Of a stretch of 64,000 nt of DNA, positions 1-9,915 are shown piece by piece. How positions within the stretch are numbered: the first letter of the stretch is position 1; every line of letters begins with the position of its first letter. A model generated the notes under the pieces. It ran no database searches. It was not told the origin of the DNA and saw only the letters and a list, made by a program, of their open reading frames with translations. The position numbers were made by a program, and so were the translations under genes. The stretch covers positions 124,001-188,000 of the forward strand of contig JACPOK010000019.1 of assembly GCA_016191525.1 (NCBI GenBank), given 5' to 3'. The stretch is from Burkholderiales bacterium (GTDB taxonomy: Bacteria > Pseudomonadota > Gammaproteobacteria > Burkholderiales > Burkholderiaceae_C).

Positions 1-1
1 C

Positions 2-385
<384 letters not shown>

Positions 386-876
386 CCGACGGGCGCCGCG
401 GCCCCGGCCCGTGACCCCATCGAATTGCAGGCAATCAGGATCTGCGCCACGTAGTAAGTGGTCAGCACGAAGAACTGTGCCATCGGAAACTGCAGCGCGA
501 ACCTGTTGGTGGCCAGCAGCGAATCGCTCAGCATGAAAAAGCCCGCGCCGATGGCCACGCAGACCGAGGCCCGGTCACGCAGCACGGTGGCGCGGCCGAT
601 GGCCTGCGCCGCCATCAGCGCGATCACCACAACATAGGCCGCGACGGCGACCTTGAGCATTGGGTTCAGCCCGTTGAACAGGAAGGCATACATCGCCGCA
701 CCCACGGCCAGCGTGCACACCAGCGCGCGGCGGCTGGGGAACCAGGGCACGCCCTGCCTGAACAGGGCGATGTAGCAGAGGTGGGCGATGAGGAACGACA
801 CCAGCCCCGGGATGAAGAAACCAGGGAACATCAGGAAGCAGTCGCCCACCAGCGAAAAGCCCAAACCGGCCAGAAG

Positions 877-939
877 ATAGGAGGAGAAAAGGCCTGCGGA
901 GCGCATGGAACGTGCGTGGGCAGCTACATAAAAGATAGC
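877..939 (-). repeat. 63-bp dispersed repeat, copy E (inside the desaturase fusion gene)
   Basis: This copy reads GCTATCTTTTATGTAGC at one end, CATGCGCTCCGCAGG in the middle and CTTTTCTCC at the other. It matches the intergenic copies at 49079, 53198, 58093 and 58494. It is exactly 21 codons long and is read in frame by the host gene, giving AIFYVAAHARS then MRSAGLFSSY, in a loop of the lysoplasmalogenase-like domain. Confidence 0.85.
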
Positions 940-2223
940 AACCAGCAGCGCCAGCGGCTTGAACACCCGGTGCAGCTCGGCCATGTTTTCCGCGCCGGTG
1001 GCGGTGGCCAGCGCGGCCGCCTGTACCAGCAGCACTTCCAGCACCGACAGGCGCCCCTGCATCACCGCGCCCACCGACCACAGGCCCACGGCCAGCGCCG
1101 CCAGCCACACGCTGGATTGCGACAGGGGCATCTTGTCCGCATGCCAGAGGAACAGTGCCACGCACTGCAGCAGCACCACGAACTGGATGGCGCCGAACCA
1201 CATCACCGCCCGGGAGAGGGGCGGGTGGTAACGCTCCAGCCGCGCGATGTCGAACGCGGGCTTGGGAAAGCGCGCCGCCACGTCCGCCGGCCGCCAGCCC
1301 GGCGGCTTGAACCACACGCGCAGCTTGTCCAGCCAGTTGCGCGCATGCCAGCTGTCCCTGGCCAGGCCCCAGTACACCTCGGCGTTGGACCACAGCGGGT
1401 CCCAGCTGTTCAGCGGGCTGCGGGTGCCGTACACGCACTTCTCGCCTTCTTCCTGGAAGCTGCCGAACAGGCGGTCCCACACCACCAGCACGCCGCCGTA
1501 GTTGCGGTCCACGTACTGGTCGTTCACCGCGTGGTGCACGCGGTGGTTGGAAGGCGAGCAGAACCAGCGGTCGAACCAGCCCAGCTTGCCGACCTGTTCG
1601 GTGTGCACCCAGAACTGGTAGAGCAGGTCGACGAGTGCCACGATGCCGAACACCAGCGGCGGCACGCCGGCGATGGCCATGGGCAGGTAGAACACCCAGC
1701 CCACCAGCGCGCCCGAGCTGGTCTGGCGCAGCGCGGTGGACAGGTTGTAGTCCTGGCTCTGGTGGTGCACCACATGCGCCGCCCAGAAGAGGGCGCACTC
1801 ATGGCCGGCGCGGTGCAGCCAGTAGTAGCAGAAATCGTAGAACACCAGCGCCAGGATCCAGCCGTACCAGGTGCTCCAGAAGGCCTTGGCGGTTTCGATG
1901 GGGACGATGGAGACGGTGGTGTACACCGCGCCGTAGATGCCCACGCGCAGCAGCCGGGTGAAGACCTTGCTGGTCTCGCTCAGCATGCCCAGGCTGATGC
2001 TGTTGATGGAATCGTTCAGCCGGTAGGTGTTGCGCTTGCGCTTCCACCCGATGGCGAATTCAATCGCGATCAGCAAAAAGAAAACCGGGGTCGCGAAGAC
2101 GATGATCTGGCTGGGGCTCATGGTGCCATTGTCGCCTTGAGCGCCGCCGGGCCGCCCCAAGGCGCGAAGGCCCCCTTGGGGGGCAGCGCAGTCCACGAAG
2201 TGGCAAGCGTGGGGGCCATCTTT

Positions 2224-3411
2224 TCAGGTGAGCGCGCCTCTGGCATCAACCCTGATGATGCGCTCCACCTTGCCGGCCTTCAGGCCGCCCGCCACGCCCA
2301 CCATGGCGTCGTGCAGGTTGACGGTGGGGTCGCAGTGGCCCGGGATCAGCCACAGCGTGCGGCCGATGGGGGGCAGCCGAGTGCTGCCGGCCACGGGCTT
2401 GAGGATGCCGTGCTCGTCGCCGCCGTTGAAGTATTCCAGCTCGGCTTCGCCTTCAAGGGCATGCACGCGCGGCAGGCCCGAATCGATGGCGTGGCTCTTG
2501 TGGCCGGCGTCGCACACCGCGTGCTGCACGCCGGAGCTGATGACCTGGGTCTTGACGAACAGCGCGTGCTCGAACTGCGGCTGCGCCGGGTCGCGCTCGT
2601 TGCGCGCGTAGTCGGCGTCCATGAACATGAAGGATCCGGCCTGCAGCTCGCCGAATGCGCCGCTGGCGGCCTCCAGCACCAGGCTTCCGGTGCCGGCGCC
2701 GGTGATCAGCTCCACCGGGATGCCCTCGGCCTCCACCAGCTTGCGGGTGTAGAGCACGTCCTGCACCACCATGGCGATGGCTTCGCGCCGCTCCTGCGCG
2801 CCGCGCAGGTGCTGGGCGCGGCCGTGATAGGCCTGCAGGCCGGCGAAGCGCAGCGCGGCGTGCTTGCGGATTTCGTGCGCCAGCGCCACCGCCGCGCGGC
2901 CCGGCGTCACGCCGCAGCGGCCCTGGCCCACGTCGATCTCCACGAACACGTCGATCACGGCGGCGGCGCCGCCCTTCGCGGCGCGGTGGTCGTTCATGGC
3001 CTGGGCCAGCAGTGTCACGCCTTCCATGCTGTCCACCGCGATGGCCAGCTGGCCGTTCTCGGCGGCCACGGCATGCGCCAGCGCGGCCACCCGCGCCAGC
3101 TTGTGCGGCGCGATGACTTCGTTGCTGATGTACACGTTGTAGACGCCGCCGGCCACCATGGCTTCGGCCTCGGCGGTCTTCTGCACGCACACGCCCACGG
3201 CGCCGGCCTGCATCTGCAGCTTGGCCAGCGCCGAGCTCTTGTGCATCTTGGCGTGCGGGCGCCAGCGGATGTCATGCTTCCTGGCGAAGTCGGCCATGCG
3301 CGAGAGGTTGCGCCGCATCGCGTCCAGGTCCACCACCAGCGCCGGCGTGTCGATGGCGTCCACCCCTTGCCCGACCAGGCGCTTCAGGGTGTCAGAAAGA
3401 GGTGTTTTCAT
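2224..3411 (-). CDS. DSD1-family PLP enzyme (D-threonine aldolase / D-serine dehydratase-like)
   Basis: A 395-residue fold-type III PLP enzyme (alanine-racemase-type N-terminal barrel). RWRPHAKMHKS near residue 50 contains the lysine expected to hold PLP. The C-terminal GHCDPTVNLHD segment has the His-x-Cys pair that binds the metal in D-serine dehydratase and D-threonine aldolase relatives. These enzymes cleave or dehydrate beta-hydroxy D-amino acids; the actual substrate cannot be read from sequence. The start lies 20 bp inside the 3' end of the upstream phosphatase gene, so the two are probably co-transcribed. The length is normal for the family. Confidence 0.85.
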   Translation of the reverse strand: MKTPLSDTLKRLVGQGVDAIDTPALVVDLDAMRRNLSRMADFARKHDIRWRPHAKMHKSSALAKLQMQAGAVGVCVQKTAEAEAMVAGGVYNVYISNEVIAPHKLARVAALAHAVAAENGQLAIAVDSMEGVTLLAQAMNDHRAAKGGAAAVIDVFVEIDVGQGRCGVTPGRAAVALAHEIRKHAALRFAGLQAYHGRAQHLRGAQERREAIAMVVQDVLYTRKLVEAEGIPVELITGAGTGSLVLEAASGAFGELQAGSFMFMDADYARNERDPAQPQFEHALFVKTQVISSGVQHAVCDAGHKSHAIDSGLPRVHALEGEAELEYFNGGDEHGILKPVAGSTRLPPIGRTLWLIPGHCDPTVNLHDAMVGVAGGLKAGKVERIIRVDARGALT

Positions 3412-4036
3412 CGGCTGCGTCGTCGTCCAGGTGTTGGGTGTCCGACCAGCCTACCAAGGTAAAGCCTTCAGGCGTCCACAGAAGGCGGTTGATGGCACCG
3501 TTGGGCAGCTGCCAGGTGCGCGGTGAATTGACCTCCTGCCCGGTGGCCACGCGGTACAGCGTGTCCAGCACGCCGCCGTGCGCCACCACCACGATCTGCT
3601 CGCCGGGATGGCGCGCCGCCAGTTCGTGCATGGTCTGGGTGACGCGCTGGCGCAGCTGCAGCAGCGACTCACCGCCTTCGGGCGGCTCCCACTCGGGGAT
3701 GCGTTTGCGCCAGTTGGCCGATTCCTCGGGCCAGTTCTCGCGGATCTCGTCGAAGGTCTTGCCTTCGAACTTGCCGAAGCTGCGCTCGCGCAGGCCTTCG
3801 TTGGGGATGACGGGAATGCCGGTGACGTCGGAGATGGACTGCGCGGTTTCGTGCGCGCGGCCCAGGTCGCTGGAATACACGGCGGTGATCTGTTCGTTCG
3901 ACAGGGCGTGGCCGACCCGGCGGGCCTGCCAGCGGCCGGTTTCATTGAGTTCGATGTCCAGCTGGCCCTGGATGCGTGAATCGACGTTCCAGGCGGTTTC
4001 GCCATGGCGCACGGCGATGATGCGGGTGGCTTCCAT
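3392..4036 (-). CDS. Histidine phosphatase superfamily protein (GpmB/CobC-like)
   Basis: A 214-residue single-domain phosphatase of the phosphoglycerate mutase-like branch. The RHGETAWN signature near residue 10 holds the catalytic histidine that is phosphorylated. LRERSFGKFEG supplies the usual acid residue, and VVVAHGGVLDTL near residue 150 is the second catalytic histidine motif. The family includes cofactor-dependent mutase-like phosphatases and alpha-ribazole phosphatase; the substrate is not determinable here. It lies just downstream of the DUF4136 lipoprotein gene on the same strand and overlaps the PLP enzyme gene. Confidence 0.88.
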   Translation of the reverse strand: MEATRIIAVRHGETAWNVDSRIQGQLDIELNETGRWQARRVGHALSNEQITAVYSSDLGRAHETAQSISDVTGIPVIPNEGLRERSFGKFEGKTFDEIRENWPEESANWRKRIPEWEPPEGGESLLQLRQRVTQTMHELAARHPGEQIVVVAHGGVLDTLYRVATGQEVNSPRTWQLPNGAINRLLWTPEGFTLVGWSDTQHLDDDAADENTSF

Positions 4037-4112
4037 CCGCGAATTTTATTTGGGAGCGCGCCCCCATGCCGGAAAAGGGTTGCGAAGTGTTTCCAGCTTG
4101 AATGCGAAAGGG

Positions 4113-4691
4113 CTACTTGCCCACCTGGATGGCCACCCTGCGCACGCCCTGGGGCGGATTCGGGAAGCCCTGCAGCGCCGCGTCGAACATGGCGGGCAGC
4201 ACCGAGGTGTTGTCGCTCCAGGGGCCGTCGCTCGCGGCGTGGGTCTCGTACACCACCTTGCCGGCGGGCAGTTCGCGCACCACGACGCCGGCTTCGCGCT
4301 GGAACCAGGGCTGCTCCATGCGGGGGAAAGGTGTGCCGAAGCCGATGCCCGGTCCCATGAAGCCAAAGCCGTCCCAGGGGTCGGCCCAGGGCGAGAGCAC
4401 GCGCTGCACCCGCGCGGAGATCTGCACGCTATAGCGGGGCGCCGCGTCGTCGCGCCGGAAGCCGGCCTTGAACAGGGCCGGGTCGGCCAGGGCCTCCAGC
4501 TGGGCCTGCACCGGCGAGGCCTGCTGCGAAGGCAGGCGCTCGAAGCGGTAAGTCGGGTTGGCCGGCACGGCGGGCAGCGCGGAGAAGGTCTGGACATTGG
4601 TGTCCAGCAGGTAGCCGGCGGCGCAGCCCGAAAGCAGCAGCGCCGCGAATGCCAGGCCCGCCAGACGCACGACATGCAGCAACGAACGCAT
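4113..4691 (-). CDS. DUF4136-type lipoprotein
   Basis: A 192-residue protein with a lipoprotein signal peptide: positively charged start, hydrophobic stretch and the lipobox LLLSGC, so the mature protein begins at a lipidated cysteine. The rest, with VQTFSALPAVP and RYSVQISARVQ, fits DUF4136, a periplasmic or outer-membrane-anchored family of unknown function. It is separated from ttcA by only 8 bp and is likely in one transcript with it. Confidence 0.78.
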   Translation of the reverse strand: MRSLLHVVRLAGLAFAALLLSGCAAGYLLDTNVQTFSALPAVPANPTYRFERLPSQQASPVQAQLEALADPALFKAGFRRDDAAPRYSVQISARVQRVLSPWADPWDGFGFMGPGIGFGTPFPRMEQPWFQREAGVVVRELPAGKVVYETHAASDGPWSDNTSVLPAMFDAALQGFPNPPQGVRRVAIQVGK

Positions 4692-4699
4692 GCAACCCC

Positions 4700-5620
4700 C
4701 TAGAGCTTGATGACCTGCAACCCGGGCAGCGAGGCGGCGGCGGGGAACTCATCCGCGTCGAACGCCTTGTCGCCATCTTCACGGGCGACGCCCGTGATTT
4801 TCAGACCCTTGAAGTCGTACTTTGTTCCATCGGCCAGGTGCGAAGGCACGATGTTCTGCAGGGCGCTGAACATGGTCTCGGTGCGGCCGGGGTACTTCTT
4901 TTCCCACTCACGCAGCATGGCCGCCACCTGCTTGCGCTGCAGGTTCTCCTGGCTGCCGCACAGCGTGCACGGAATGATGGGGAACTGCCGGTGCCCGGCC
5001 CAGCGCTCCAGGTCCTTCTCGGCCACGTAGGCCAGCGGGCGGATGACGATGTGCCGGCCGTCGTCGCTGACCAGCTTGGGCGGCATGCCCTTGAGCTTGC
5101 CGCCGAAGAACATGTTGAGGAAGAAGGTCTGCAGGATGTCGTCGCGGTGATGGCCCAGCGCGATCTTGGTCGCGCCCAGCTCGTCGGCCACGCGGTACAG
5201 GATGCCGCGGCGCAGCCGGGAGCACAGGCTGCACATGGTCTTGCCCGGCGCGATCTTGTCCTTGACGATGGAGTACGTGTCCTGGTTCTCGATATGGAAC
5301 GGCACGCCGGCCTTCGCCAGGTACTCGGGCAGCACGTGCTCGGGAAAGCCCGGCTGCTTCTGGTCCAGGTTGACCGCGATCAGCTCGAAGTCGATCGGGG
5401 CCCGCTGCTGCATCTTCTGCAGGATGTCCAGCATGGCGTAGCTGTCCTTGCCGCCCGACAGGCAGACCATCACCTTGTCGCCCTCTTCGATCATGCTGAA
5501 GTCGACGATGGCCTGCCCCACGTGGCGGCAAAGGCGCTTCTCCAGCTTGTGGGTTTCGCGCTCGATCTTTGCGTCGCGCTGCAGGGGGATGGGGTCGTTA
5601 TCGATCCAGACGGCACTCAT
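4700..5620 (-). CDS. ttcA: tRNA 2-thiocytidine(32) synthetase TtcA
   Basis: TtcA inserts sulfur at C2 of cytidine 32 in certain tRNAs, using ATP and a [4Fe-4S] cluster. The 306-residue protein has the PP-loop SGGKDSY near residue 50, the CxxC motif CSLC near residue 130, and a further CTLCGSQE cysteine pair, the set of cysteines used for cluster binding. I start it at the ATG giving MSAVWIDND; the 20 codons upstream are weakly protein-like. It is divergent from the chemosensory operon across about 227 bp. Confidence 0.95.
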   Translation of the reverse strand: MSAVWIDNDPIPLQRDAKIERETHKLEKRLCRHVGQAIVDFSMIEEGDKVMVCLSGGKDSYAMLDILQKMQQRAPIDFELIAVNLDQKQPGFPEHVLPEYLAKAGVPFHIENQDTYSIVKDKIAPGKTMCSLCSRLRRGILYRVADELGATKIALGHHRDDILQTFFLNMFFGGKLKGMPPKLVSDDGRHIVIRPLAYVAEKDLERWAGHRQFPIIPCTLCGSQENLQRKQVAAMLREWEKKYPGRTETMFSALQNIVPSHLADGTKYDFKGLKITGVAREDGDKAFDADEFPAAASLPGLQVIKL

Positions 5621-5847
5621 GGCGCCAATTGTGGCATCCGGCCGCTTGCGGGCCGGCGCAGGCGAAAGTCTTAGGGGCAATTACCAACCTTTGACGGCAA
5701 TTTGCCCAGCTTTGGCATTTTGTTCTGCACTGTGGAACATACCCGTTGCCTGCTCGCCAAAACATCAGGTTGCTTCTGTAACATCCCGTGACATTTATAT
5801 GGCTCTGGGATAAAACCGATGGACGACGGAGATCACAGAAGACCACG

Positions 5848-7398
5848 ATGGCAGTATCAACAGTGTCCTCGCTTGAATACCGGGGCGCCAGCCGGAGCCG
5901 CCCCGCGCGTGCGCCCGTCCGGGAAATGTCCCTCAGCACATGCCTGTTCGCCGGCTTCGGCGCGGTGCTGGCCCTGCTGGCCCTGATGACGGCCCTTGCC
6001 GCTCTCGGCACCCAGGGCAGCCTGCGCGTTTTCGTGATCGTGACGGGCCTGGCCGGACTGGCCGCCGGCGCCTGGATTGCGCTGTGGGTGCGGCGCCGCA
6101 TCACCACCCCGCTGCAGGAGGCGCTGCACATTGCCGCCCGCATCACGGCCGGCGACCTGGCCGGATCGGTCGACGTCAGTGCCAGCGGCGAAATCGGCCG
6201 CCTGATGCAGTCGCTCAAGGACATGCGAGGCCGGCTTTTCAGCATTGTCAGCGAGGTCCGCACCGGCACCACCACGGTGGCCGCCACCTCCTCGCAAATG
6301 AGCCGCGACAACGAGGCCCTGGCCGAGCGCACCGAGACTCAGGTGGCTTCGATCCAGGACACCGCAGCGTCGATGGAAGAACTTACAGCCGCGGTGCGCC
6401 AGAGTGCCGACATCGCGCAGCAGGCCAATGCCCTGGTGCTGTCGGCATCGCAGCGGGCCGAGCAGGGCGGCGCCGTCATGAACCAGGTGGTGCAGACCAT
6501 GGGCTCGATCCGCGACAGCTCGCGCAGCATCGTCGAGATCATCAGCGTGATCGACGGCATCGCTTTCCAGACCAACATCCTGGCGCTGAATGCGGCGGTG
6601 GAAGCCGCCCGCGCCGGCGAGCAGGGCCGGGGCTTCGCCGTGGTCGCCAGCGAAGTGCGCGTGCTCGCGCAGCGCAGCGCCGGCGCCGCCCGCGAAGTCA
6701 AGGCGCTGATCGGCAACTCCGTGGACAAGGTGGAAGCCGGCGGCCGCCTGGTGGACGACGCCGGAAGGTCGATGGGCGAGATCGTCGCCTCGGTGGGCCA
6801 GATTGCCGGCCTCATGAGCCAGATCAGCACAGGCAGCCGCGAGCAGAGCGCCGGCATCGAATCCATCAACAACGCCATAGCCAAAATCGAGCGCACCACG
6901 CAGCGCAACGCTTCTTTGGTGGAGGGTGCGGGCAAGACCGCCACCACGCTGAACGAGCAGGCAGTCTCCCTGATGCGCGCGGTCTCCGGCTTCAAGCTGG
7001 GCGGCCGGGAATACGGCAACGAGCAGGAAGCGGTGGCGATGGTGCGGCGGGCCGTGGAGTTCCACCGCGCGCACGGGCGCAACGGCCTCATCGCCGAAGT
7101 CAACAAGCTGGGCAACGGCCAGTTCATCGACCGCGACCTGTACCTGATGGTGGTGGATGGCAACGCCGTCTTCCTGGCCCATGGCAACAACCCGCGCGTG
7201 CTGGGCCTGGGCCCCAAGAGCAAGGACGTGGACGGCAAGTTCTTCGTGCAGGAGATGGTGCGGGCCGCGCACGACCGCAACGGTGTGTGGGTCGATTACA
7301 AGTGGGCCCATCCCGTTACCAACGAAGTCCTCGTCAAGACCACTTACCTGGAGCGCTGTGGTGATGTCCTGGTTGGCTGCGGAATCTACAAGGCCTGA
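5848..7398 (+). CDS. Methyl-accepting chemotaxis protein with C-terminal Cache-like domain
   Basis: First gene of the chemosensory operon, 516 residues. Two hydrophobic helices (about residues 30-85) are separated by a very short loop, so there is almost no periplasmic sensor. A HAMP region and a full signalling domain follow, with the hairpin tip [29 protein letters not shown] sequence and [12 protein letters not shown]. After the signalling domain comes an extra region of roughly 110 residues ([17 protein letters not shown] to the end) that resembles a single Cache domain, as in KFFVQEM and [10 protein letters not shown]-terminal cytoplasmic Cache is unusual, since this fold is normally extracytoplasmic. 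The start is uncertain: ATG at 5788 or 5926 are alternatives, and none has a strong Shine-Dalgarno site. Confidence 0.88.
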   Translation: MAVSTVSSLEYRGASRSRPARAPVREMSLSTCLFAGFGAVLALLALMTALAALGTQGSLRVFVIVTGLAGLAAGAWIALWVRRRITTPLQEALHIAARITAGDLAGSVDVSASGEIGRLMQSLKDMRGRLFSIVSEVRTGTTTVAATSSQMSRDNEALAERTETQVASIQDTAASMEELTAAVRQSADIAQQANALVLSASQRAEQGGAVMNQVVQTMGSIRDSSRSIVEIISVIDGIAFQTNILALNAAVEAARAGEQGRGFAVVASEVRVLAQRSAGAAREVKALIGNSVDKVEAGGRLVDDAGRSMGEIVASVGQIAGLMSQISTGSREQSAGIESINNAIAKIERTTQRNASLVEGAGKTATTLNEQAVSLMRAVSGFKLGGREYGNEQEAVAMVRRAVEFHRAHGRNGLIAEVNKLGNGQFIDRDLYLMVVDGNAVFLAHGNNPRVLGLGPKSKDVDGKFFVQEMVRAAHDRNGVWVDYKWAHPVTNEVLVKTTYLERCGDVLVGCGIYKA

Positions 7399-7402
7399 GC
7401 CC

Positions 7403-9085
7403 ATGCCCTTCGACGCCATGCCGGAAGAGGCCGACCCGCGCTTCCCCGCCACGGAGGCCGCGCCGCTGGAGGCGCTGTTCGGCCTGCCGGCGGCGCGCGA
7501 GCAGCAGCCGGCCCCCGCGCGTGCGCAACCGGAACGACAGGAGGCCGCCGCCACGCAGCCCGCACGCCTGGAAGCCGAGCGGGCCGCACCCGCCGGCGGC
7601 ATTGCCACCTTCATGTATGCGCGTCTGAACAACTTCACCGCCGCCTGCCAGGCCCTCTCGGGCGCCGAACTCACCAGCTTCGTCAACGACGTGCGGCGGG
7701 TGCTGTCCACGGCAGCCCTGCAACTGGGCGGCGAGATCGCCCAGCGCCGCCCCGATTCCATCCTGTGCGCCTTCTGCCACCGGCCGGAAGACCGCATTCC
7801 CAATCACGCCAAGCGGGCGCTGCATGCGGCCATCCTCACCGTGCACGAGTCCGTGCAGCTCGGAGCGCGGATCTCCGGGCAGCTGCAGGCGGCGGGCCTG
7901 CCGCCGGTGTTCATCGCCGTCGGCGTCCACCTGGGCGAAGGCGAAGTCACCGCCCGGGCGAACAAGGCCCAGGGGATGGTGCACGCCACGGGCGAGGCGG
8001 TCGAGATCGCGCGCCTGCTGGAAGTGGCGGCCGCGGACCAGCACTGGAGCGTGGTCACTTCCGCGGCCACGCGGCAGGCGGCCGGCACGCGGGTGGAGTC
8101 CGGGCGCAGCGGCTCGCTGGGCCTGCCCGACGACACGTTCATCGAAGTGGTTGAGATCGCGGGCCTGGTGCCCCGCAAGGGCTCTACCACCCCGCAAAGC
8201 CACTATGCGGCGCTGCACGAATCGCTTGCGACCAACCAGCAGCTGGCCCGCAGCGCCCAGGGCACGTCGCAGGGAGCCAATGCCACGCCGGGCGGCCACC
8301 TGCTGATCGAGGACTACCGCCTGCTGCGCAAGATCGGCGAGGGCGGCATTGCGTCGGTCTTCCTCGCCGAGCCGACGGCCGGCGGTCCGCAGCAGGTGCT
8401 CAAGGTGCTGCGGCTGGACAACCCCGACAGCGTGCTCGGGCTGCAGCGCTTCATGCAGGAGTTTGCGCTGCTGGTGCGCATCGACCACCCGAACGTGACC
8501 CGCATCTTCCGCCAGGATTTTTCCGCCGGTGTGGCCTACATCGCGATGGAATATTTCCCCATGGGAGACCTGCGCACGCGCATGCGCAAGGCGATGGATC
8601 CGGGCGTCTCGCTCTACTACATCCGCCAGATCGCTTCCGGCCTGGAGGCAATCCACGAAGTCGGCATCGTGCACCGCGACCTGAAGCCCGACAACGTGAT
8701 GATCCGCCAGGACGGCATCGTGGCGATCGCCGATTTCGGCATCGCCAAGCAGGTCTCGATGCAGATTACCGACACCGGGGCCGGCGACATCGTCGGAACC
8801 CCGTATTACCTCAGCCCCGAGCAGGTGATCGGCAAGCCGGTGGACGGGCGCTGCGACATCTACAGCCTGGGCGTGATGGCCTACGAGATGCTCACGGGCA
8901 GCAAGCCTTATCGCGCCGGCACGGCGCGCGAGCTGCTGCAGATGCACGTGGATGCGCCCATTCCGCGGCTGCCGCCCGCGCACGCGCGGCTGCAGCCGGT
9001 GCTCGACAGGATGATGGCCAAGGACCCTGCCGACCGCTATGAGTCGGCCTCGGCCTTGCTGGACGACCTGGGAAAGCTCGGGTGA
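7403..9085 (+). CDS. Cyclase-homology domain fused to Hanks-type Ser/Thr protein kinase
   Basis: 560 residues, starting 4 bp after the MCP stop. After a proline/alanine/glutamate-rich linker, residues about 65-260 resemble a class III adenylate/guanylate cyclase domain (FVNDVRRVL, RPDSILCAF, HAKRALHAAI, VGVHLGEGEV, GEAVEIARLLE). The first metal-binding aspartate is replaced, because the family FADI motif reads MYARL here, so cyclase activity is doubtful and a sensor role is more likely. Residues about 300-560 are a complete kinase: glycine loop IGEGGIASVF, lysine in VLKVLR, HRDLKPDNV, DFGIAKQ and a SPEQ activation-loop end. No transmembrane helix or PASTA repeats are visible. It is probably translationally coupled to the next kinase. 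Confidence 0.88.
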   Translation: MPFDAMPEEADPRFPATEAAPLEALFGLPAAREQQPAPARAQPERQEAAATQPARLEAERAAPAGGIATFMYARLNNFTAACQALSGAELTSFVNDVRRVLSTAALQLGGEIAQRRPDSILCAFCHRPEDRIPNHAKRALHAAILTVHESVQLGARISGQLQAAGLPPVFIAVGVHLGEGEVTARANKAQGMVHATGEAVEIARLLEVAAADQHWSVVTSAATRQAAGTRVESGRSGSLGLPDDTFIEVVEIAGLVPRKGSTTPQSHYAALHESLATNQQLARSAQGTSQGANATPGGHLLIEDYRLLRKIGEGGIASVFLAEPTAGGPQQVLKVLRLDNPDSVLGLQRFMQEFALLVRIDHPNVTRIFRQDFSAGVAYIAMEYFPMGDLRTRMRKAMDPGVSLYYIRQIASGLEAIHEVGIVHRDLKPDNVMIRQDGIVAIADFGIAKQVSMQITDTGAGDIVGTPYYLSPEQVIGKPVDGRCDIYSLGVMAYEMLTGSKPYRAGTARELLQMHVDAPIPRLPPAHARLQPVLDRMMAKDPADRYESASALLDDLGKLG

Positions 9086-9915
9086 TGGCTGTCACCGCGC
9101 CTCCCCGGGTCCTGGCCGGCTACCGGATCGAAACCGTCCTGGCGCGTGGCGCGGCTTCGGTCGTATACCTGGCGCGCAAGCCGCAGCAAGCCCAGTGGGT
9201 GGCGCTGAAGACCGCCTCGGCGCCTGGCAGCGATTTCAGCCGCGAGTTCAGGCTGGCTTGCGTGCTGGACCATCCCAACGTGCTGCGCGCGATCGAACAC
9301 GGCACAGCCGGCGGCACCGGCTTTCTTGCGATGGAATACGCGGCCGGCGGCCACCTAGGCAATTGCGGCGCGATCGACGCGCCCCGTCTTCTTTCACTGC
9401 TTCGCCAGGCCGCATCGGCGCTGGCCCGGGTGCACAGCCTGGGCTGGGTGCACCGGGACGTCAAGCCGGCCAACCTGCTGGTACGCGGTGACGGCAGCCT
9501 GGCCCTGGCCGACTTCGGCTCGCTGTGCGGTAACGGCGATGGCGATCCGCAGCGCGCGCGCGTGGCCGGGACCCCCGTGTACTGCGCCCCGGAGCAAAGC
9601 CGCGGCGACCCGGCCGGCCCCGGCGCTGATATCTACAGCCTGGGCGCCGTGCTGTACCAGCTTCTGTGCGGCCAGCCGCCTTTTCCCGGCCAGACCCCCA
9701 CCGAGCTGCTGTGCCAGCACCTGGTCGCGCCGGTGCCGGCCCTGCCTGCGCGGCATGCCGCCTGGCAGCCGCTGGTTGATGCCATGCTGGCCAAGGACCC
9801 GCTCCAGCGGCCCGCCAGCGGGCAGGCCGTCTTCGCGAAACTGCAGCAGGCGGCGCACCTTCTTTGCCAGCCGTGCCGCCCCGGTTCACCGGGCGGCGTG
9901 GAGGAATCATCTTGA
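9085..9915 (+). CDS. Hanks-type Ser/Thr protein kinase
   Basis: A 276-residue soluble kinase consisting of little more than the catalytic domain. LARGAASVVYLAR is a glycine-loop variant, VALKTA has the ATP-anchoring lysine, HRDVKPANLL is the catalytic loop, DFGSLCG binds magnesium and YCAPEQS ends the activation segment. The ATG shares one base with the preceding stop (TGATG), and a GTG at 9082 is an alternative start. It follows another kinase gene and precedes a response regulator. This invites the idea of a Ser/Thr phosphorylation layer acting on the Che proteins, but that is inference from context only. Confidence 0.9.
   Translation: MAVTAPPRVLAGYRIETVLARGAASVVYLARKPQQAQWVALKTASAPGSDFSREFRLACVLDHPNVLRAIEHGTAGGTGFLAMEYAAGGHLGNCGAIDAPRLLSLLRQAASALARVHSLGWVHRDVKPANLLVRGDGSLALADFGSLCGNGDGDPQRARVAGTPVYCAPEQSRGDPAGPGADIYSLGAVLYQLLCGQPPFPGQTPTELLCQHLVAPVPALPARHAAWQPLVDAMLAKDPLQRPASGQAVFAKLQQAAHLLCQPCRPGSPGGVEESS

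Noticed and set aside
781-3462. Plus-strand open frame of 893 codons
   Set aside because: It runs antisense across two clear minus-strand genes, is rich in His, Gln, Arg, Ala and Gly as expected for the reverse frame of GC-rich coding DNA, and has no domain or ribosome site.
5621-5847. Sigma-54 or flagellar sigma-28 promoter for the chemosensory operon
   Set aside because: TTGGCATTTTGTTCTGCA has the wrong spacing for -24/-12, and the CCGATGG near 5820 lacks a matching -35 element.
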